Shown one piece after another: positions 16,456 to 25,975 of a DNA stretch of 53,541 nucleotides. The position numbers were made by a program, and so were the translations under genes. The notes under the pieces were generated by a model. The model made no database searches and was not told the origin of the DNA. It worked only from the letters and a program-made list of their open reading frames with translations. Every line of letters begins with the position of its first letter. Position 1 is the stretch's first letter. The stretch covers positions 1-53,541 of the forward strand of contig JAJFTK010000028.1 of assembly GCA_021372945.1 (NCBI GenBank), read 5' to 3'. This stretch comes from Planctomycetaceae bacterium. Its GTDB lineage: Bacteria > Planctomycetota > Phycisphaerae > Sedimentisphaerales > Anaerohalosphaeraceae.

Positions 16456-17271
16456 ATGGCCAACATCCTGAAAATGATCATCGAGGACAAGCGCAAGGAA
16501 CTCGAGCAGCGCAAAGAGCAGCAGCCGATCGAACTGGTCAAGGACCGCACTGCCGGCCTGCGCAAATGCCGCAACTTTTACTTGGCCGTCACCAAGCCCA
16601 GCCGCCGCGGGGTCAATGTCATCGCAGAGGTGAAGAAAGCGTCGCCGTCGGCGGGTGTGATACGGGGGGATTTTGACCCGGTGGCGATCGCGCAGACGTA
16701 TGAGCGGTGCGGGGCCGACGCCATCAGCGTGCTGACGGATGAGAAGTATTTTCAGGGCAAGCTGGAGTACCTGACGGCGGTGAAGGAGGCGGTGAGCGTG
16801 CCGGTGCTGCGAAAGGACTTTATCATCGACCCCTACCAGGTCTATGAGGCGCGGGCGGCAGGCGCTGACGCCATCCTCCTGATCGCCGAGGCGCTCAATG
16901 CCGCCGAGATGATGGACCTGCTCATCCTGGCCACCGAATTGACGCTCACCTCGCTGATCGAGGTGCATGACGCCGATACGCTCCTGCAGGTGCGAAGCCT
17001 GCTCGGCTTTCCGCAAAAACACTACAGTGTGCTGGGCATCAACAACCGCGACCTTGCGACGATGAAGGTCGATGTGAATACGACGGGCCGGCTGGCCGAC
17101 CTGGTCGAGAACCGCCGCGAACTGATCTCCGAGAGCGGCATCCGCACGCGGGCGGACGTGGAGAAGCTGATTCGGCTGGGTGTTGGGGGCGTTCTGATCG
17201 GCCAGACGCTCTGCGAAAGCGAAAGCATCGAATCGAAATTCAACGAGTTATTTGAACCGGGCAGACGCTGA
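16456..17271 (+). CDS. trpC: Indole-3-glycerol phosphate synthase
   Basis: TIM-barrel enzyme of 271 residues catalysing ring closure of carboxyphenylamino-deoxyribulose phosphate in tryptophan synthesis. Family signatures are VIAEVKKASPSAGVI (with catalytic Lys), DAISVLTDEKYFQG, VPVLRKDFIIDPYQVYEARAAGADAILLI, GINNRDL and SESGI. No other trp gene is nearby. The stop overlaps the start of the TauE/SafE gene (TGATG), suggesting translational coupling. The ATG has no strong Shine-Dalgarno. Confidence 0.96.
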   Translation: MANILKMIIEDKRKELEQRKEQQPIELVKDRTAGLRKCRNFYLAVTKPSRRGVNVIAEVKKASPSAGVIRGDFDPVAIAQTYERCGADAISVLTDEKYFQGKLEYLTAVKEAVSVPVLRKDFIIDPYQVYEARAAGADAILLIAEALNAAEMMDLLILATELTLTSLIEVHDADTLLQVRSLLGFPQKHYSVLGINNRDLATMKVDVNTTGRLADLVENRRELISESGIRTRADVEKLIRLGVGGVLIGQTLCESESIESKFNELFEPGRR

Positions 17272-18071
17272 TGGAATGGTTTTGGCTGCTGGTGGCCGGA
17301 CTGGGGACGGGAGTGTTCGGCGGGATGCTCGGCGTGGGCGGCTCGGTGGTGATGATCCCGGCGATGACGCTGCTGTATGGGGAAAATCAGCACCTCTACC
17401 AGGCGGCGGCGATGATCTGCAATTTTTTCGTCTCAGCAGCGGCGATCATTGCGCATCGAAAAGCGGAAGTCTTCAATCCGAACGTGCTCAAGTGGATGAT
17501 CCCGACGGCCATGCTGGGCACGATCGGCGGCGTGGCCCTGAGCAACATCCGCCTCTTCCAGGGACATAACAGCTACATGCTGGCGCGGGTCTTCGGGGCC
17601 TTCCTCATCTATGTCTGCATCTACAACGCACGGCGGCTGTATCGGTCGATATTCTGCAACGATACCCTCGCGGCGTCAGACTATGCCGCTGAGAAGGTGC
17701 CTCTCTATGCGGCGCCTTCCGGCGTGCTGACCGGTCTTGCGGCGGGGCTCTTGGGCATCGGCGCCGGCACTGTGGCTACGCCGCTGCAGCAGCTTACGCT
17801 CAAGCTGCCCTTGCGCAATGCGATGAGTAACTCGGCCGCCATCATCGTGAGCATTTCCTGGCTTGGGGCCATCTATAAGAACGCGACCCTGGCGCAACAC
17901 GGAATCATGGTTAAGGAGTCGCTGTATCTGGCTGCCCTGTTGATGCCCGGCTCCATCATCGGCGGCTATCTCGGCGGAAGACTCATGCACATCCTGCCGC
18001 GCAATATCATCCGCAGCTTATTCATCGCACTGTGCGTGCTGGCCGCGATCAAGCTGCTGACGGTGCATTAG
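17271..18071 (+). CDS. TauE/SafE family membrane exporter
   Basis: Membrane protein of 266 residues with about eight hydrophobic helices and the duplicated TauE/SafE glycine motif: GTGVFGGMLGVGGSVVMIPAM near the N-terminus and GLAAGLLGIGAGTVATPL in the second half. Family members move sulfite, sulfoacetate or related anions across the inner membrane; the substrate here is unknown. Its ATG overlaps the trpC stop by one base, so the two are probably co-translated, although no biochemical link is obvious. Confidence 0.9.
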   Translation: MEWFWLLVAGLGTGVFGGMLGVGGSVVMIPAMTLLYGENQHLYQAAAMICNFFVSAAAIIAHRKAEVFNPNVLKWMIPTAMLGTIGGVALSNIRLFQGHNSYMLARVFGAFLIYVCIYNARRLYRSIFCNDTLAASDYAAEKVPLYAAPSGVLTGLAAGLLGIGAGTVATPLQQLTLKLPLRNAMSNSAAIIVSISWLGAIYKNATLAQHGIMVKESLYLAALLMPGSIIGGYLGGRLMHILPRNIIRSLFIALCVLAAIKLLTVH

Positions 18072-18117
18072 AAGCCAAAGATGCACAGATCCCGATCAAG
18101 TGCATTTATCCAGCGTG

Positions 18118-18486
18118 TTAAGGCCGGGTGCTCTGTCGTTCGCAGCCTTCCAGGGGCACGAAGTACAATTCGAATTTGGCATTCAAGGGATCGATGCCGA
18201 AGGACTTGAGCCGCATGTGCATGTCTTCTTCGCGTGGATCAATATCCAAGTTAAACGCCTCCAGTTGGTCAAGGCTTTCGGTCAGAATCAATTTTTGGCT
18301 GACCGCCTCAACGATGTAAAGAGTGCCGCGCACTCCCGGGGCGCGGTAGGTTAGTTTATATCCGCCGCCGACATAGTACTGCTGTTTAGGAATGCCATTG
18401 TCATGAAATGCGGCGTTTGGGCCTGTTGAGGCGCATCCGCCTATGAAGATTGCCGCCACTGTAATTGTAAGTACTGCTGTTTTCAT
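18118..18486 (-). CDS. Small lipoprotein of unknown function
   Basis: Protein of 122 residues with a lipoprotein signal peptide (AVLTITVAAIFIGGCAS, lipobox cysteine 18). The mature part holds the YYVGGGYKLTYRAPGVRGTLYIVEA segment, predicted beta-rich. GGAG lies about eight bases before the ATG. It follows the frameshifted secretin-like gene by 22 bases and is probably co-transcribed with it. Confidence 0.75.
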   Translation of the reverse strand: MKTAVLTITVAAIFIGGCASTGPNAAFHDNGIPKQQYYVGGGYKLTYRAPGVRGTLYIVEAVSQKLILTESLDQLEAFNLDIDPREEDMHMRLKSFGIDPLNAKFELYFVPLEGCERQSTRP

Positions 18487-18508
18487 TCTTTTTCTCCATT
18501 AGACTTGT

Positions 18509-19164
18509 TTATTGCTGCGCGGCAGGCGTGTTTTGGATGGCGGCAGTAAGGATGAGGAACGTTGTGGTATCCCGTCCCTGGGCGGCGCCGGCAATGATGG
18601 GTTTGCCCGGCTCGGCAGTCACGCTGCTTTCCCATTGGTATGAAAAGGTATTCGGCGGCGCCGTCTTGTCTTCACTCGGTAAAACGCCGGATTCCGAATA
18701 CGCGAAAAAGAAGCTCATCAGGGTTTCGCTCTTGACCGCTGGGACAACCGTGAATGTTACGCCGGCGTTGTACGCATCGAACCTCACATCGGTCGTCGTC
18801 TGCGGTCCCTGCGGTGTTGCCCTTGTACTCGTGGATTCCTTCTTGAGATAGAACGTATCCTTGTTTTCCGCCTTCGATTCCCTGTTGTGGCGGGCCGCGA
18901 CCTTCGCCCCGGAAACCACTTGGGCCTTTTCTTCATCCTTGAGGCACCATAGGATCTTGAGCGGGCTAATGCCATCCGGGGCCTGCCCGATGGGGTTGAC
19001 CCCGGATTCCGTCCGTTCGATACGCGAACCACAAATGCCTCCACCAGAATCGAGGTGTTTTCATAGGGGTCGGGCGCCTTGGGCGCCGCTTCAGCCGCCA
19101 GGCAATAGGACGCAGGCAAAGCGAACAAAATCACGAATACAAACAGATGTGACAAACGACTCAT
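18509..19164 (-). pseudogene. Secretin-like exported protein, frameshifted
   Basis: The ATG at 19164 (AGGAG upstream) opens a signal peptide (LFVFVILFALPASYCLAAE) and the segment ENTSILVEAFVVRV. At 19018-19028 the frame is lost. A second frame continues RIERTESGVNPIGQAPDG...LKILWCLKDEEKAQVVSGAKV and runs to 18509, through a Thr/Ser-rich beta region ending TTTFLILTAAIQNTPAAQQ. One added base restores a single protein of about 218 residues. The VEAFVVRV start and the GVTFTVVPAV...TTFLILTA pattern resemble secretin-fold domains, but this is a weak match. It is either a real mutation or an assembly error. Confidence 0.6.
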
Positions 19165-19386
19165 ACGCTTCTCCTTTCTATCTGCAGCAAGGTCTTTTAT
19201 GTATTAGACACATTCAGACGGAGTTTGTCACAAACTTTTTGGGTAATTTTTAAAAACACCTGCGGACGGAACAAAATAAGACTAGCGCCGCGCACCGGGA
19301 TCGACAGCGCAGGCTGGGAAGCTTGCGTTACATTAACAGCGCGGGCTGGTCCTTCTACGCTAAAGCTGCGCAGGATAAAAGCTGCG

Positions 19387-19896
19387 TTACTTTACCACTT
19401 CCACCGAGGTAATCTCGATGGGGTCGAGCGGGACATCATCGTAATGGCCCTTGCGGCCGGTCTTGACGGAGGCGATGGCATCGACGACATCCATTCCTTC
19501 GATGACGCGGCCAAAGACCGCATAGCCGATCTGCTGCGGCGAGGGGCCCTTGTAATCCAGGAAATCGTTGTCCTTGTGATTGATGAAGAACTGATTGGTG
19601 GCGCTGTCGGGGTCGGAGGTGCGTGCCATGGCGATCGTGCCGCGTTCGTTCTTCAGTTTGTTGGCGGCCTCGTTGATAATGGGCAGATGCGCGCCGGGCT
19701 TGGGCCGGAGGTCTTTGGTCATACCGCCGCCCTGGATCATAAAATCGCGAATGACGCGATGAAAGATCGTACCACTATAAAAATTGTCTTGCACATACTC
19801 GAGGAAATTTTTCACCGTAAGGGGAGCGGCCTCATCCTCCAATTCGACCAGCAGCTCGCCCTTGCTTGTTTTCATCTGAACTTTTGTTTTCGCCAT
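19387..19896 (-). CDS. Cyclophilin-type peptidyl-prolyl isomerase
   Basis: Cytosolic single-domain cyclophilin of 169 residues catalysing cis-trans isomerisation of Xaa-Pro bonds. It shows the active-site segment FHRVIRDFMIQGGG with the catalytic Arg, [14 protein letters not shown] and [17 protein letters not shown]. No signal peptide is present. The second of two adjacent ATG codons (19896) has AAGGGG at the better distance. It follows the glycoside hydrolase-cyclophilin fusion by about 25 bases in the same direction. Confidence 0.93.
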   Translation of the reverse strand: MAKTKVQMKTSKGELLVELEDEAAPLTVKNFLEYVQDNFYSGTIFHRVIRDFMIQGGGMTKDLRPKPGAHLPIINEAANKLKNERGTIAMARTSDPDSATNQFFINHKDNDFLDYKGPSPQQIGYAVFGRVIEGMDVVDAIASVKTGRKGHYDDVPLDPIEITSVEVVK

Positions 19897-19921
19897 CATA
19901 GCCCCTTCACAAGTTTGTTGA

Positions 19922-21541
19922 TCATGGAGTAATCACGCTGACTGATTCGATCACTATAGGCTGCACGGGCACGTTGCCGTGCGGTCCGACGTTTTTCGTT
20001 GGCACCCTCACGATGGCGTCGGCCACGCTCATCCCTTCGATCACCCTGCCGAAAACCGCGTATCCGGGTCGGGCTTTGCCCCCATAATTCAGTTGTGCAT
20101 TATCCGCCACGTTAATAAAGAACTGGCACGTGGCCGTGTCCGGCGGATTCAGGCGGGCCATCGCGATCGTGCCCCGATCATTCTTGAGACCATTGGACGC
20201 CTCGTTCTTGATCGGCGCCTGCGTGGGCTTTTCCTGCATGTCGGCGGTCATGCCGCCGCCCTGGATCATAAAGCCGGGAATGACGCGATGAAAGATGGTG
20301 CTGTTGTAAAATCCGCTCTCGACATAGGCGAGAAAATTCTTGACGGTAATCGGGGCCTTGTCCGGCAGCAGCTCAATTTTGATCTCGCCCATCGAGGTTT
20401 TGACGCTGACGATGGGATTTGCAGCAGGCTTTGCCGGCGAGGACGTTTGAGCGGAGGACGTCAGTTTCTTGATGAGGGCCGTCTCGGCGGGGTCGTAAGG
20501 GCTGCCGTCCGGGCGGAAGACCTCGTGGAACCAGACCTTCGGTTCAGTGGTGTACGGTTTGTCCCAGGTTTCCCATGGATAGTTGGTCTGCGTTTTGCCG
20601 GCAACCAGTCCCCAGTTGATCGCGCCGATATTTTGCTCCTTGAAATACGGAAGCTGCTCAGCGAAGGTCGAGCCGGCGGTGCGGGCCATGTACTCGGTGC
20701 AGATCAGCGGCCGGCCCCAAGGCCTTAGGCTGTTGACGCGCTCTTTGGTGCGGTCGAGCTTGCTGTATTCATGAAATGTGATGATGTCAGAGTTTTCAAG
20801 CTGAAAACGGTTGAGGGCGTCGGCCTTTTCGGGGCTCCATTCGTTCTTCCAGACGCCAATCGTCAGCGGCTGAGATGGATTAACCTGACGGGCCCACTGC
20901 ATGACGAGCTTGCAGAGGTTCAAGCCCAGCTCCTCTTTGTTGGCGGGCTCATGCTTGCCGTAGGAGGAGTTGTTGCTGTTGCCCGGCTCGTTATACAGGT
21001 CCCACATCAGGACGCGCGTGTCATTCTTAAATCGCTCGATCACGCCTTTGACATACGGCTCCAGCGCGGCGACTTTTTCGGGCGACTTGAGGACGTCGAT
21101 GTGCGGGCCCTGGACCCAGCCGGAATTGTGGACGCCCGATTTGGGGGCCCGCTGCGGTCCGAGCTGCGGGAACGGATCCCAGACGCTGTCAAACAAAACG
21201 AAGATTGGGCGAATGTTGCGCTTTTGGCAGATCGCAAGGAATTGGTCCATGCGGTCCAGAAAACCCTTGCTGTCCTGCTCCCAAAGCAAATCGTGCAGAA
21301 AGACGCGCATCGTATTCATCCCGATCTGCGACGCCCAGCCCAGTTCACGATCAATGGTTGCCGGGTCAAAGGTCTCCGGCTGCCACATCTCCAATTGATT
21401 GATGGCATTGCTGGGGGCGAAATTGGCGCCGACCAGCCAGCCTTGGGCCGAATACCATTGCGCGGCCTTTTCGGCGGGCCACACCTGGGCGAATACGTTG
21501 GCCAGACAGCAGCAGACCAGTCCTGCGACGATCTTCGTCAT
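19922..21541 (-). CDS. Secreted GH5-like glycoside hydrolase fused to a cyclophilin
   Basis: One open frame of 539 residues. A signal peptide (about 1-18) precedes a TIM-barrel glycoside hydrolase (about 30-360). The acid/base Glu185 lies in DLYNEP and the nucleophile Glu283 in ICTEYMAR, in the arrangement of clan GH-A (GH5-like) cellulase/mannanase relatives. A Ser/Ala/Pro linker (362-376) leads into a complete cyclophilin (378-539; [41 protein letters not shown]). Substrate is unknown. GGAGG six bases before the ATG fixes the start. The gene directly downstream is a stand-alone cyclophilin of similar sequence, suggesting duplication and fusion. Confidence 0.88.
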   Translation of the reverse strand: MTKIVAGLVCCCLANVFAQVWPAEKAAQWYSAQGWLVGANFAPSNAINQLEMWQPETFDPATIDRELGWASQIGMNTMRVFLHDLLWEQDSKGFLDRMDQFLAICQKRNIRPIFVLFDSVWDPFPQLGPQRAPKSGVHNSGWVQGPHIDVLKSPEKVAALEPYVKGVIERFKNDTRVLMWDLYNEPGNSNNSSYGKHEPANKEELGLNLCKLVMQWARQVNPSQPLTIGVWKNEWSPEKADALNRFQLENSDIITFHEYSKLDRTKERVNSLRPWGRPLICTEYMARTAGSTFAEQLPYFKEQNIGAINWGLVAGKTQTNYPWETWDKPYTTEPKVWFHEVFRPDGSPYDPAETALIKKLTSSAQTSSPAKPAANPIVSVKTSMGEIKIELLPDKAPITVKNFLAYVESGFYNSTIFHRVIPGFMIQGGGMTADMQEKPTQAPIKNEASNGLKNDRGTIAMARLNPPDTATCQFFINVADNAQLNYGGKARPGYAVFGRVIEGMSVADAIVRVPTKNVGPHGNVPVQPIVIESVSVITP

Positions 21542-21667
21542 ATCATACCTCCATAATTGTCGGTCAAAATTAGCCGGTTTGCAACGCCCCGGCAGCTTAA
21601 CAGAAGCGGTTATTATAGCGACTCCCCTGCCGCTTTCCAGTTAGCTTTTTACTAAAATATAACCGGA

Positions 21668-22393
21668 TCAGGACGGACGCGTCAGTTTGAACAGGAAAAA
21701 GCTCACCATTGCCGCCAAAAAACTTGCTGCCAGCGACGTCGCCGCGTCGATCCAGTCAGGCGAGCGATGGAACAAAGGCGCCGCAGCAAGAACAATGCAC
21801 AGAAGCAGAACGGAAAGCAGCAAGGAATAGAATAACCATGCTGATCGGCGCTGCACAATTGATGTCATCTGACCGAGCCACTGAATCGCGATCAGGGTAA
21901 AGCCCCCATAAGCCGCAAAGCTGAACAGCGTGTTCAGGTGAAACTGCGGATATAGAGAAAGCAGGTGCGACAGGTTTGATATCGAGAAGATAAAGATCGC
22001 GCACACCGTCAGCAGCGCCCCCCAGAAGCTCACCAGCGACAGTAAAATCAGCGCCGTCAGCGCACCGGCCATATTCGCGGCAAAATCGATCACATCCGCC
22101 GAACGGCCCAGCGCCGGGATGCGCTGCAGGAGCTCATCGATCATCCCATAGCAGGCGATCGCCGCGACAAGGGCCCAGACTTTCCAACGCAGCCAATTCA
22201 CCTTTTCGTAAGGATTCCACGCGCACCAAGCCAGGAACGCAAGAACAAAGTAGGCCAGAACGTGCATGGTCTTGTCGCTCATGCCGCTCTGCCGCGCCAA
22301 ATTGGGCACCGGGATATGCGTGAGCGCAAAGATGACCGGCCAGTAAACGGCCAGCACGATCAGTACCGCTTTATGCCGTCGAAGCAATTTCAT
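21668..22393 (-). CDS. VanZ-like membrane protein
   Basis: Protein of 241 residues with about seven hydrophobic helices. The N-terminal half fits the VanZ family: YWPVIFALTHIP, SDKTMHVLAYFVLAFLAW and YGMIDELLQRIPALGRSADVIDFAANMAG. Family function is unclear; VanZ itself gives low-level teicoplanin resistance. No clear Shine-Dalgarno exists. A 7-bp perfect inverted repeat (GACCGTT 22395-22401, AACGGTC 22408-22414) touches the start codon region and could occlude it. Confidence 0.85.
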   Translation of the reverse strand: MKLLRRHKAVLIVLAVYWPVIFALTHIPVPNLARQSGMSDKTMHVLAYFVLAFLAWCAWNPYEKVNWLRWKVWALVAAIACYGMIDELLQRIPALGRSADVIDFAANMAGALTALILLSLVSFWGALLTVCAIFIFSISNLSHLLSLYPQFHLNTLFSFAAYGGFTLIAIQWLGQMTSIVQRRSAWLFYSLLLSVLLLCIVLAAAPLFHRSPDWIDAATSLAASFLAAMVSFFLFKLTRPS

Positions 22394-22439
22394 AGACCGT
22401 TCAATTTAACGGTCAGTGCCGATTCACACAAGAGACTTT

Positions 22440-23432
22440 TTAAATGGAATCCCGCGCCAGCGAATCCGGATGCCTGAACACATCGTACTCGGGCCCGAAC
22501 TGCGCCAGGAAGAACGCCGAATAACCGCGCCGCCACACCCATAGCGGCAAGCTGAGCACCGTGAAGAGGTACCCGCCCACGAATGGAATGCAAAACATCC
22601 AGGCAACGCAGCACAGACAGCAGCACGCTGTAACGCCGATCACGGCCGTACCGATCCCCAGCATAATGGAAATCAGGAAGATGAACAAAAGATAGAGCAC
22701 AAACAGCCCCTTATGGCCGCTCATCAGCCCCAGCAATCGCCGCCACGCCTCGGTCGCCGTTAAGCCCTGAACGTACATGATGGGCACGACAAAATCGATC
22801 GTCAGCGCATGGATGGCCGCAAACAGCAGGGCCAGGCCGATCAGCGCTATCACCATAAACGAACCCAGCACGACCTGCCCCGCCGCGAACACCTTGAAAT
22901 CCGTCTCGGCGAACGCCCAAACGACCAAACCCAGCGGAATGATGAACAGCAGGATCCCGCCGGTCTGAATAAGGCCAAGAACCAGCTTGAAAAGAAACAG
23001 GCTGTTACCCTGCCGGCTGCAGCGGTTCCACGGGTCGGCGATCCGCGTGCTGTTCCGGGCGACACAGTTGAGAAATACAAACTGCCCGCGGCTGCGAAGC
23101 CATAAGAACAGGATGGCCAGCGCCACCGCAAACACGACAACCACGATCCCAACCGATAGAATGATCGGCAAATAGGTCAGCGCCTCATTCTTGACTTCAT
23201 TGAGCTGCTGGTGGAATTGGCCGCCCCCGCCGCCGTGCTCGCCAAAATTATAGTTTCCGCCTCCGCCCCCTCGACCGCTGCCGATAGAAGCAAGCCAGGC
23301 GGCAAACCCAATCACAAACCATTTGCCGGCGTTGAACGGGCGGAAAAGAACCTCGCTGGTTCTTTCAACCGCCGCCCCGATCGGCTCCAAAATGCTGATG
23401 CCTCGCGGCTCCGGTGTCTCCAATGTATCCAT
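22440..23432 (-). CDS. Multi-pass membrane protein, DUF7544-like
   Basis: Protein of 330 residues with about six membrane helices. The N-terminal PIGAAVERTSEVLFRPFNAGKWFVIGFAAWLA is followed by Gly-rich loops (GRGGGGGN, EHGGGGGQ). Further on come a conserved WLRSRGQFVFLNCVARN and a C-terminal WRRGYSAFFLAQFGPEYDVF. Similar proteins occur in Planctomycetes and Verrucomicrobia; function is unknown. AAGGAGG lies seven bases before the ATG. The gene is minus-strand, 46 bases upstream of vanZ. Confidence 0.75.
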   Translation of the reverse strand: MDTLETPEPRGISILEPIGAAVERTSEVLFRPFNAGKWFVIGFAAWLASIGSGRGGGGGNYNFGEHGGGGGQFHQQLNEVKNEALTYLPIILSVGIVVVVFAVALAILFLWLRSRGQFVFLNCVARNSTRIADPWNRCSRQGNSLFLFKLVLGLIQTGGILLFIIPLGLVVWAFAETDFKVFAAGQVVLGSFMVIALIGLALLFAAIHALTIDFVVPIMYVQGLTATEAWRRLLGLMSGHKGLFVLYLLFIFLISIMLGIGTAVIGVTACCCLCCVAWMFCIPFVGGYLFTVLSLPLWVWRRGYSAFFLAQFGPEYDVFRHPDSLARDSI

Positions 23433-23466
23433 CTATGTGCCTCCTTTGAAGATCAACTAAATGCTA

Positions 23467-23499
23467 GGGTGGCACGGTCGAGCTCTGCTTGGCCGTGTC
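23467..23499. repeat. Hairpin repeat, hisF-proximal copy
   Basis: An 11-bp stem (CACGG...CCGTG outer arms, AGC/GCT inner arms, loop TCT) lies between hisF and the membrane protein gene. The first 32 bases equal the copy at 24947-24978 except for one base, which changes a G-T pair to A-T and so preserves the stem. Confidence 0.8.
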
Positions 23500-23505
23500 G
23501 CTTCA

Positions 23506-24276
23506 TTAATCTATAGGACGCACAGGGATACCGCGATGTTTCAGGTAATCTTTTGTCTGCTTTATGGTATATGTGCCATAATGAAAGATCGATGCGGCCA
23601 GGACCGCGTCGGCCTTCCCTTTTTCGAGCACTTCGGCCAGCGATTCGAGCGTTCCGGCCCCGCCGGAGGCGATTACCGGGATGCCGACGGCCTCGGCGAC
23701 CGAACGGGTCAATTCGATGTCATAGCCGCTCTGCGTGCCGTCGGTGTCCATGCTGGTCAGCAGGATCTCGCCGGCACCCAGCTTTTCAGCCTTCATGGCC
23801 CATTCAACCACATCCAGATCCGTGGGCTGTGAACCCGCCTTGACGCAGACCTGCCAATGGCCATCGTGCGTCGCGCTCCGGCGGGCATCGATCGCCAGCA
23901 CGACGCATTGAGCGCCAAATCGCTGGGCCGATTCCGTCAGCAGCGCAGGGTTAGCTACTGCGGCGGTGTTGATGGAGCATTTGTCCGCCCCGCTTCTAAG
24001 CAAAAGCCCGATCTCATCGGCGCTGGAGATACCCCCGCCGACCGTAAAGGGGATAAATACTTTCTGAGCCACTCGCTCGACCAGTTCCACGATGGTCTTT
24101 TTGGAACGGATGGTCGCGGTGATGTCGAGGAAGACCAGTTCATCGGCGCCTTCGTCGCTGTAGCGGGCGCCCAGTTCGACGGCGTCTCCGGCGTCTCGCA
24201 GATTCAAAAAGTTCACGCCCTTGACGACTCGGTTGTCTTTCACATCCAGGCATGGAATGATGCGCTTGGTCAGCAT
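23506..24276 (-). CDS. hisF: Imidazole glycerol phosphate synthase, cyclase subunit
   Basis: TIM barrel of 256 residues that uses ammonia from HisH to make imidazole glycerol phosphate and AICAR in histidine synthesis. The catalytic acids are Asp11 (IPCLDV) and Asp130 (LAIDARR). [24 protein letters not shown] and ASGGAG complete the phosphate sites. Its ATG overlaps the hisH stop by seven bases, so the two subunits of the heterodimer are translationally coupled. Confidence 0.97.
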   Translation of the reverse strand: MLTKRIIPCLDVKDNRVVKGVNFLNLRDAGDAVELGARYSDEGADELVFLDITATIRSKKTIVELVERVAQKVFIPFTVGGGISSADEIGLLLRSGADKCSINTAAVANPALLTESAQRFGAQCVVLAIDARRSATHDGHWQVCVKAGSQPTDLDVVEWAMKAEKLGAGEILLTSMDTDGTQSGYDIELTRSVAEAVGIPVIASGGAGTLESLAEVLEKGKADAVLAASIFHYGTYTIKQTKDYLKHRGIPVRPID

Positions 24277-24893
24277 GGCGGCAGCTCCTGGTGACAGATC
24301 TTCACAAAATTCCTCAGCACGTGCAGGCCATCGGCGCCGCTTTTTTCCGGGTGGAACTGGCAGCCGAAGATGTTGCCCTTCTCGATGGCGGCCGTAATAC
24401 TTACGCCATATTCGGCGCTGGCGGTTTTTGCCGCCGGATCGCTCACCTGCGCATAGAACGAATTGGCAAAGGCGAAGTGCCTGCCGGGAACCAGGCCCTG
24501 CATCAGGCGCATCTCAGAAGGGATCTCGACATAGTTCCATCCCATGTGCGGGATCGCAAGCCCCAGGTCCTGCGGGATCGCGACCACCTCGCCCTTAATC
24601 AGCCCCAGGCACCGGTGCGTGCCCATCTCGTGCGTCTGGTCGAACAGAAGCTGAAAGCCCACGCAAATCCCGATCAGCGGCTTGCCGCTGTCGGCCTGTT
24701 CCCTGATCACATCGGCGATAGGACTAAGCCGGTGCATGGCATACCCGCTGGCCCCAACCCCCGGCAAGATGAGCCCGCGGGTCTTCCGGATCACCGCCGG
24801 ATCGCAGCTTACAGTGATGTGCGAGCCAATGTAGCGAAACGCGTTGATCACGCTTCGCACGTTGCCCACTCCATAATCAATAATAACCAGCAT
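24270..24893 (-). CDS. hisH: Imidazole glycerol phosphate synthase, glutamine amidotransferase subunit
   Basis: Class I glutaminase of 207 residues supplying ammonia to HisF. The nucleophile is Cys77 in [10 protein letters not shown] (the usual form is GICLGMQLLF); His181 and Glu183 lie in [18 protein letters not shown] forms the oxyanion-side loop and PHMGWN is conserved. Start follows GGAAAA closely. A cruciform-forming repeat lies immediately upstream (24908-24988). No other his gene is in this window. Confidence 0.96.
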   Translation of the reverse strand: MLVIIDYGVGNVRSVINAFRYIGSHITVSCDPAVIRKTRGLILPGVGASGYAMHRLSPIADVIREQADSGKPLIGICVGFQLLFDQTHEMGTHRCLGLIKGEVVAIPQDLGLAIPHMGWNYVEIPSEMRLMQGLVPGRHFAFANSFYAQVSDPAAKTASAEYGVSITAAIEKGNIFGCQFHPEKSGADGLHVLRNFVKICHQELPPC

Positions 24894-24907
24894 TTTTCCG
24901 ATTCTTG

Positions 24908-24988
24908 ATTGGGTAGCACGGGCATCTTGCCCGTGTCATTTGCGTTGGGTGGCACGGTCAAGCTCTGCTTGGCCGTGTATTACCCAAT
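24908..24988. repeat. Compound palindrome: two hairpins inside an outer stem
   Basis: ATTGGGTA (24908-24915) pairs perfectly with TACCCAAT (24981-24988). Between them lie an 8-bp hairpin, CACGGGCATCTTGCCCGTG (24917-24935), and an 11-bp hairpin at 24953-24977 with TCT loop. Folded, this is a three-way junction. The first hairpin is the exact reverse complement of the one at 34412-34430. Confidence 0.75.
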
Positions 24989-25213
24989 TTTCAGAAGTTG
25001 CCTTTGATTAGTTCAAAACCCGAAGCGGTGATTATACCAAAAATGCCGACCATCTCAAGTGCAGCGGATAGAACAAAAGAAGATTACAAAAATGTAACGA
25101 TCCACGGCAGCGGGTGTAGGATCATGTCGCTTTTACGCTCCGCGCTAAGATCGTTCAAAGGCCATGGAAGCGGGCGGCGTTCTGTGGTACGAAAAATACA
25201 AGTAGGGAATTCT

Positions 25214-25971
<758 letters not shown>

Positions 25972-25975
<4 letters not shown>

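Noticed and set aside
22395..22414. 7-bp inverted repeat before vanZ as a terminator of the upstream gene
   Set aside because: It lacks a T tract on the relevant strand. I mention it only as possible secondary structure at the vanZ start.
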